Assembly (NCBI GenBank): GCA_964384625.1
Contig: CAYLNH010000249.1
Span: 1-10,963, forward strand
Direction: 5' to 3'
Length of the DNA stretch: 10,963 nucleotides
Source: CAYLNH01 sp964384625
GTDB lineage: Bacteria; Verrucomicrobiota; Lentisphaeria; JABSQK01
Shown here: positions 6,823 to 10,963 of the stretch, one piece after another
Numbering within the stretch: the stretch's first letter is position 1
Layout of the letters: each line of letters begins with the position of its first letter
The notes under the pieces: model-generated
Database searches by the model: none
What the model saw: only the letters and a program-made list of their open reading frames with translations
Told to the model about the DNA's origin: nothing
Made by a program: the position numbers and the translations under genes

Positions 6823-8765
6823 CCACCCAGACCAACGCCAGCGGCATCACCGCCGAGTTCGATGATACCGGCAACTGGCTGTCCCTGCGCGCCGCCAACG
6901 GCACAAGTATGGTCCGCCCGGAAGTCCCCATGTTCGACCTCGTCGTCGATCGGCTGGCGTTCTTCCGCAACCGGCAGGAAGCCTTTGTGGGCGCCGTCAG
7001 CAATGACGGACGCACGGTAACCTTTGAATATCAGGAGCAGGGACTTCGGATCAGCCATCGTGTCTCGATCGACGAGGAACACCCGGCGCTGTGGCAGTCG
7101 GTCTCGATCAAGGTGCTGGCGGGCGGGCCGCGCATGCTGATGGGGGTGCACTACTTCGTGCCCGGCTTCGTCGTCGGCGACCCGGGCGACTGCCGCTTCC
7201 AGGCGATCGGCCAGTATATCCCGCCGGACACGCCGTATGCGGACATCGCGGCAACACCGCTGGACCGGCGGCACACCGAACCGATCCCACCCTATCCCGA
7301 CGGCTGGCTGGAGCCCTGTCCGGATCAGACGTGCGGCCTGGTCGCCATCGAGAATCAGAAGGAACACTGCGTCGCCGGCGCCTGGTTCAACTCGAACATC
7401 GCCACCTGTTTCCCCACGGCGGACGGTACGGGTGAAACGGTGGACCTGACCTATCGGCACCAGCTGATGGACTGGCTGAAACCGGGGTTCGAGATAACAT
7501 CCGAAGTGTTCGGCATCCTCGTGACCGATGGCTCCCTGGATGACCATCTAAAAACCTTCAGCGTCGTCGGCTATCCCGAGACCAATACGGAACGGCCTGA
7601 CGTTCCGGAGTGGTTCCAGGAGGCACGCCTGTTTCAGATCTGCCCGCAACCCATAAACGAATGGACGGCGAAGCTGGAAGAGCTGCGTGACATCGGCTTC
7701 AACCTGCTTTACCTGATGCCGGTGCAGGACGGCGAAGGTTATGTCATCCGGGATCACTTCGGTATTCGTGAACGCGTCGGCACGAAGGAGGACCTGCGCG
7801 CGTTTGTCGACCGGGCGCACGAACTGGGGATGAACGTGATCTTCGATTTCATCCCGCAGGGCATCGGCTGTGACAGCCCGTTTGTCGCGGACCACGAAGA
7901 CTGGTTGGTGAAGGACGAACTCGGCCGACCGTTCGGTTCCCACACGTGGGGGCCGCGGCCCGGCGCGCCCAGCAACGGGCACACGCTGAGCATGGACTGG
8001 GGCAACCCGGACTACCGCAAGTTCGCCGTCGACTGGGCGATCTGGTACGTGAAGGAGTTTGATATCGACGGCTTCCGCACCGACGCCATGCATTGGAAAG
8101 AGGTCAATTGGAGTGGAGAGTTGCCGCACGAAACCATGTTCGGCGGCGTCCGTTTGTCGGAGGACCTCCTTGCGGCGTTGCAGACGGTCAAACCCGGGGC
8201 CGCCTTGTTGAGCGAAGTCTGGGGGCCGATCTTCCACGGCAATCACCATGCCAGCTATGAGAACGGCTGGCTGCTGAGCTACGTGAACACCGGCTGGCTT
8301 ACTGATGAACCGAGGATGAACGCCCGACAGTGGACGCGATATCTGACGCTGAACGCGAAAGCGCGGCCGTCGCGGATGCCGCGAGCGGTTTTCACGTCGA
8401 ACCATGATATGCAGAAGATCGCGATGCTCGCACACGATCATCCGTTGGGCGACACCGTCAGTTTCATGCACATGTTCACCGACGGCTTCCCTTTCGTCAT
8501 GTGGCGCGAGCTGCCCGGCCGCGAAGCGTTCTTCAAGGACCTCCTTGAGCAACGCCGCAAGCTGTGCGGCTACTCCTGCAGTCACGATCTCGACTACGAC
8601 GCCCGGGACCTCTTTGCCGGGCTCTGGACGCGGGCAAACGCCCCCGGTTACCTGGCCGTCGCCAACCTGTCGCAGACTCCGGTGGCCACTACCGTAAGTG
8701 TTCCCGGCGGCTGCGTTGACGTCGCACTCGGGCCCGCGGGCTACGCGCTGCAGGAGTTATCATAG
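6819..8765 (+). CDS. GH13-type alpha-amylase-superfamily enzyme, no signal peptide
   Basis: 648 residues, longer than a simple amylase because of a beta-rich N-terminal region (about 1-265). The (beta/alpha)8 domain spans about 270-575. Region II is DGFRTDAMH with nucleophile Asp422; region III is LLSEVWGP with acid/base Glu466; region IV is FTSNHD with Asp530. All three catalytic residues are therefore present. Region I keeps Asp343 (DFIPQG) but has Gln-Gly where most members have Asn-His, so subsite -1 is altered. A short C-terminal beta domain follows (LAVANLSQTPVATTVSV). The start is coupled to the lipoprotein by a 4-bp overlap, with GGAA just upstream. Without a leader it should act in the cytoplasm, on imported oligosaccharides or glycogen-like glucans. 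Hydrolase and transglycosylase cannot be told apart here. The TAG stop is the first three bases of a 22-bp repeat. Confidence 0.85.
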   Translation: MTTQTNASGITAEFDDTGNWLSLRAANGTSMVRPEVPMFDLVVDRLAFFRNRQEAFVGAVSNDGRTVTFEYQEQGLRISHRVSIDEEHPALWQSVSIKVLAGGPRMLMGVHYFVPGFVVGDPGDCRFQAIGQYIPPDTPYADIAATPLDRRHTEPIPPYPDGWLEPCPDQTCGLVAIENQKEHCVAGAWFNSNIATCFPTADGTGETVDLTYRHQLMDWLKPGFEITSEVFGILVTDGSLDDHLKTFSVVGYPETNTERPDVPEWFQEARLFQICPQPINEWTAKLEELRDIGFNLLYLMPVQDGEGYVIRDHFGIRERVGTKEDLRAFVDRAHELGMNVIFDFIPQGIGCDSPFVADHEDWLVKDELGRPFGSHTWGPRPGAPSNGHTLSMDWGNPDYRKFAVDWAIWYVKEFDIDGFRTDAMHWKEVNWSGELPHETMFGGVRLSEDLLAALQTVKPGAALLSEVWGPIFHGNHHASYENGWLLSYVNTGWLTDEPRMNARQWTRYLTLNAKARPSRMPRAVFTSNHDMQKIAMLAHDHPLGDTVSFMHMFTDGFPFVMWRELPGREAFFKDLLEQRRKLCGYSCSHDLDYDARDLFAGLWTRANAPGYLAVANLSQTPVATTVSVPGGCVDVALGPAGYALQELS

Positions 8766-8784
8766 CTACACCCAGCGCGAAAAG
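8763..8784 (+). repeat. 22-bp dispersed repeat, copy 1 (overlaps the GH13 stop)
   Basis: Reads TAGCTACACCC, then AG, then CGCGAAAAG. It matches copies 2 and 3 at 20 of 22 bases, differing only at the two central bases. Its first three bases are the stop codon of the GH13 gene. It lies 75 bp before copy 2 in the same orientation and so is outside the proposed insertion sequence. Confidence 0.85.
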
Positions 8785-8788
8785 ATCG

Positions 8789-8805
8789 CCCCGGCTGTGC
8801 CGGGG
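8789..8805 (+). terminator. GC-rich hairpin after the operon, possible terminator
   Basis: CCCCGGC (8789-8795) and GCCGGGG (8799-8805) pair perfectly around TGT, 24 bp past the GH13 stop. Only GTT follows, not a T-run, so it is a weak intrinsic terminator candidate. It lies between two copies of the 22-bp repeat and may instead belong to that repeat element. Confidence 0.35.
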
Positions 8806-8837
8806 GTTCCGGTGCGCCGGCTGAACGCAAGGGGCTG

Positions 8838-8859
8838 TAGCTACACCCTCCGCGAAAAG
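8838..8859 (+). repeat. 22-bp repeat, copy 2; candidate left terminal inverted repeat of the IS
   Basis: Reads TAGCTACACCC, then TC, then CGCGAAAAG. It is the exact reverse complement of 10659-10680. The match stops abruptly at base 22 on the inner side, as expected for a terminal inverted repeat. On the outer side CTG precedes it here, versus CTGT outside the right copy read in the same sense. Confidence 0.8.
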
Positions 8860-8942
8860 CCCACAGATCCCACGAATCTTTATTGAATGGGTTTGAAGAA
8901 TAGCGCCATAACTACCAATATTGAAATAGCTTACATAACAAC

Positions 8943-10490
8943 ATGGAGGCAGTTATAGCAGAGTTAAGCTTAAGCGCAGATTGGTCGTTTCGCAACCGTC
9001 TTTTGGCAATTCGGAGCACAAAGTTGCGAGATATGCTGCTGGAGGGGTTGGATCTTGTGGAAAAGGACCCGGGGATTCTGCGTTGGATCGAGTTGGATCT
9101 GGAAGAGGCCGGGTTGCGCAAGAAGAAGCTGCGTCGGGCTGATCAACAGTGGGCGTTGAAGCATGGCGTAGCCCGCCTGGATTTTGATGAAGATGAATGG
9201 CAGCAGACTCTTGTTGGGGAACCACTGAAGCTGTATGAGGGCCGGCCGCGCATCATGGATGCTCACTGTACATACATCTTCCTTTTGCTGCGCGGTTATC
9301 TTGGTTCGACCGGATCGCAGGCCGTACGGGAACGCATGATGGATTCGGCTTTGCTGCAAGCCTACCTGGATGCTCGCGGATTGGATTTTCCGGGAGAAAG
9401 TACGATCCGGGAAAATCTGAATGCCATCAGCAATCTGACTCGCCGCCGCATTCTGACTGCGCAGCTCGAGCAAGTACTGGATTTGAAATTAGACGACTTT
9501 GCCGCTCTGACTGTGGACAGTACCACGGTCCGCGCCAACAGTGCCTGGCCGACCGATTCGAAGCTGCTCATCGGCCTGCTGAATCGCGTGTGCCGCTGTG
9601 GGCAGCAACTAAGCACCTTCGGGCTGCAGAACTTTTGCAGACACTGGACCGAGCGCTGGCTTGATGAACTGGCCAAGATCGATTTTCAGATTGTCATGGT
9701 TTTGGGCAAAGCCAACAGCAAGAAAAAGATCAAGAAGCACTACCGTAAATTCCTGCGGACCACTCAGAAGCTCCTGGAGTACTTTACCAAGGAGTTTGAG
9801 CGCCTGGATAAGATCTGCTCGAGCATCCCCCTGCCGCCAAGTCAACGTCGGCTTCTGGACCGCTTGTGGAGTGGAGTCCGCAGCGATCTGAGCGATGTGG
9901 CGACTGTTTGCAGCTACACGGAGAACAGGGTTTTTCATGATGTCGTACTCCCGGCGCCGCAGAAGATTCTGAGTCTCTCCGACCGCAGTGCCGGATTCAT
10001 CAAGAAGGGCCAGCGAGAATATGTCATCGGCTACAACCCTCAACTCAGCCGCAGTGCCAATGGAATCATCACCGCCTTAGTGGTTAGTGAAGGCAACACC
10101 TCAGACAGAAGCAGCCTGCTGCCGCTGGTTAATCAGCACATTGACCGCACCGGCGTCACCCCTGAGAGCATCAGCACCGATGACGGCTATTCATCCAAAG
10201 CCAATCGTACTGAACTGTTTGAACTCGGTGTCGAAGCGGTGTCAATGAATGGCGCCACCGGCAAGAAGATCACTCCGCAACACGAGTGGGAAAGCGAACT
10301 CTATCAGGATCTGCGCTGCAGCCGCTCGGCCGCTGAGTCAATGATGTTTACAATCAAACACTCCTTCCACTTCGGCCAGCTTTCACGACGGGGAATGGAA
10401 TCCGTCGAAGCAGAAATGCTTGAAAAACTGATCGCTCACAATCTCTGGCGAATCAGCTACATCAAAGAGAAACAAAGGCAGGCCGCCTGA
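8943..10490 (+). CDS. DDE-family IS transposase
   Basis: 515 residues, catalysing cut-and-paste or copy-out movement of its IS. The N-terminal half is helical and basic (RKKKLRRADQQWALKHG), likely for end binding. A conserved stretch, STIRENLNAISNLTRRRI, precedes the first catalytic strand, LTVDSTTVRANSAWPTDSKLL minus its last residues, with Asp192. A Lys-rich helical insertion follows (about 255-300). The second Asp is in SISTDDGYSS (Asp413 or Asp414), and the Glu in SRSAAESMM is Glu465, with the 52-residue D-to-E spacing usual for IS4/IS5/IS1182-type RNase H folds. VDST followed by PTDS fits the IS1182/ISNCY-like groups, but I cannot fix the family. The gene looks intact with all catalytic residues. 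No Shine-Dalgarno site precedes ATG 8943, which would keep expression low. Confidence 0.85.
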   Translation: MEAVIAELSLSADWSFRNRLLAIRSTKLRDMLLEGLDLVEKDPGILRWIELDLEEAGLRKKKLRRADQQWALKHGVARLDFDEDEWQQTLVGEPLKLYEGRPRIMDAHCTYIFLLLRGYLGSTGSQAVRERMMDSALLQAYLDARGLDFPGESTIRENLNAISNLTRRRILTAQLEQVLDLKLDDFAALTVDSTTVRANSAWPTDSKLLIGLLNRVCRCGQQLSTFGLQNFCRHWTERWLDELAKIDFQIVMVLGKANSKKKIKKHYRKFLRTTQKLLEYFTKEFERLDKICSSIPLPPSQRRLLDRLWSGVRSDLSDVATVCSYTENRVFHDVVLPAPQKILSLSDRSAGFIKKGQREYVIGYNPQLSRSANGIITALVVSEGNTSDRSSLLPLVNQHIDRTGVTPESISTDDGYSSKANRTELFELGVEAVSMNGATGKKITPQHEWESELYQDLRCSRSAAESMMFTIKHSFHFGQLSRRGMESVEAEMLEKLIAHNLWRISYIKEKQRQAA

Positions 10491-10658
10491 CGAATTGCCC
10501 GCGGTCAAACTCCAATTCACACATGAAGTCTGTCCGGATTTCGTCCGAATGCCGCCCTGACTGGATTCAACTGCCAACAACTGTACGAAACGTACAAGAT
10601 CATCGCCCGAAACAACTCGGTCAGATGGGAAAACCCGAAATTATCACCTCGGCCAACC
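10491..10658 (+). other. IS right non-coding end
   Basis: No credible gene. It contains a small perfect hairpin, TGTACG (10582-10587) and CGTACA (10591-10596) around AAA, and a near-direct repeat of GTCCG around 10530-10550. No T-rich terminator is visible after the transposase stop. Confidence 0.4.
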
Positions 10659-10680
10659 CTTTTCGCGGAGGGTGTAGCTA
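10659..10680 (-). repeat. 22-bp repeat, copy 3; candidate right terminal inverted repeat of the IS
   Basis: Exact reverse complement of copy 2 (8838-8859), and 20 of 22 bases match copy 1. Its outer end abuts the first unit of the 78-bp tandem array with no spacer, so the array begins exactly where the proposed IS ends. Confidence 0.8.
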
Positions 10681-10963
10681 ACAGCAAGCACCTGCCTTGA
10701 CACATGGGCGCACCCTGCGGGGTGTGCCCACACCGGTGGCAGCAAGAGGTGCCCGGCGACAGCAAGCACTTGGCAGCACACATGGGCGCACCCTGCGGGG
10801 TGTGCCCACACCGGTGGCAGCAAGAGGTGCCCGGCGACAGCAAGCACTTGGCAGCACACATGGGCGCACCCTGCGGGGTGTGCCCACACCGGTGGCAGCA
10901 AGAGGTGCCCGGCGACAGCAAGCACTTGGCAGCACATATGGGCGCACCCTGCGGGGTGTGCCC
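10681..10963. repeat. 78-bp tandem repeat array, at least 3.6 copies, truncated by the window
   Basis: Units start at 10681, 10759, 10837 and 10915; the last is cut at 10963. Copies 2 and 3 look identical. Copy 1 differs in a short block around 10692-10700, and copy 4 has one C-to-T change near 10937. Each unit holds a strong hairpin: GGGCGCACCC and GGGTGTGCCC around a 4-base loop (one G-T pair), then an 8-bp palindrome, CACCGGTG. The whole unit repeats without unique spacers. No gene is supported: all three minus-strand frames are open through it, which follows from a stop-free GC-rich unit whose length is a multiple of three. Confidence 0.92.

Larger units (their letters stand above)
8838..10680 (+). 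mobile_element. Probable insertion sequence (about 1.84 kb) bounded by 22-bp inverted repeats
   Basis: A single DDE transposase gene (8943-10490) lies between perfect 22-bp inverted repeats (8838-8859 and 10659-10680). Left and right non-coding ends are 105 and 190 bp. The left one is distinctly AT-rich compared with the operon, suggesting foreign origin. No obvious target-site duplication flanks the repeats. A third, solo copy of the repeat lies just outside at 8763-8784, so the repeats might be a dispersed element into which the transposon landed; I found no better inverted repeats nearer the gene. Boundaries are therefore tentative while the presence of an IS is fairly sure. Confidence 0.65.

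Noticed and set aside
8860..8942. Inner terminal inverted repeats closer to the transposase gene
   Set aside because: By eye, this AT-rich stretch has no convincing inverted match in 10491-10658. Only the 22-bp pair is a clear candidate.
10517..10947. Repeat protein with 26-residue units on the minus strand
   Set aside because: All three minus-strand frames are open through the array because the unit is GC-rich, stop-free and a multiple of three long. No frame has a ribosome site or a recognisable fold.
10681..10963. CRISPR array
   Set aside because: The full 78-bp unit repeats without unique spacers, the unit is longer than normal CRISPR repeats, and no cas gene is present.
1..10963. tRNA, rRNA or riboswitch genes
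   Set aside because: No cloverleaf, TPsiC-like motif or recognisable rRNA or riboswitch core was seen in the non-coding stretches (1310-1501, 4165-4233, 8766-8942, 10491-10680).

Overview
The window looks like a chromosomal segment of a PVC-superphylum bacterium, most plausibly Lentisphaerota (Victivallales-like) or a close relative such as Kiritimatiellota. The grounds are family-level and from memory. It carries two secreted pseudopilin-like proteins with the FTLIELLVV prepilin leader, one with an H-x9-D[G/N] C-terminal motif. These sit next to a GntR/LacI chimeric regulator and large glycoside hydrolases, a combination I associate with that group. GC content is high throughout the genes, with AT-rich pockets in the two main non-coding regions (about 1310-1475 and 8865-8945). 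No rRNA, tRNA or universal marker gene is present, so the taxonomy is inference.

Layout. (1) 2-748 (+): a charged, low-complexity protein with a secretin/TonB short N-terminal (STN)-like segment and a C-terminal ankyrin repeat. Its true start may lie outside the window. (2) 750-1309 (-): a toxin-antitoxin pair, an RHH antitoxin and a MazF-type RNase, overlapping by 16 bp and convergent with gene 1. (3) 1310-1501: a divergent promoter region with an 8-bp and a 14-bp perfect palindrome and a sigma-70-like promoter. (4) 1502-8765 (+): a probable five-gene operon: prepilin-like protein, AraR-type regulator (GntR winged helix plus LacI-like sensor), a second prepilin-like gene broken by one in-frame TAG, a large lipoprotein with a clan GH-A catalytic domain, and a GH13-type alpha-amylase-superfamily enzyme. 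Regulator/prepilin 2 and lipoprotein/GH13 are joined by 4-bp ATGA overlaps. (5) 8763-10680: a 22-bp repeat in three copies around a DDE transposase gene; the outer inverted pair probably marks an insertion sequence of about 1.84 kb. (6) 10681-10963: a 78-bp tandem repeat array running off the window.

Working model (inference): the operon is a sugar-responsive carbohydrate-degradation locus. The regulator senses a sugar through its LacI-like domain. The GH-A lipoprotein would cut glycans at the envelope, and the GH13 enzyme, which has no signal peptide, would process imported oligosaccharides in the cytoplasm. The prepilin-like proteins could be surface or secretion-associated components dedicated to this locus. 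No transporter or SusC/D-like gene is seen. The right end is a repeat- and IS-rich accessory zone immediately after the operon.
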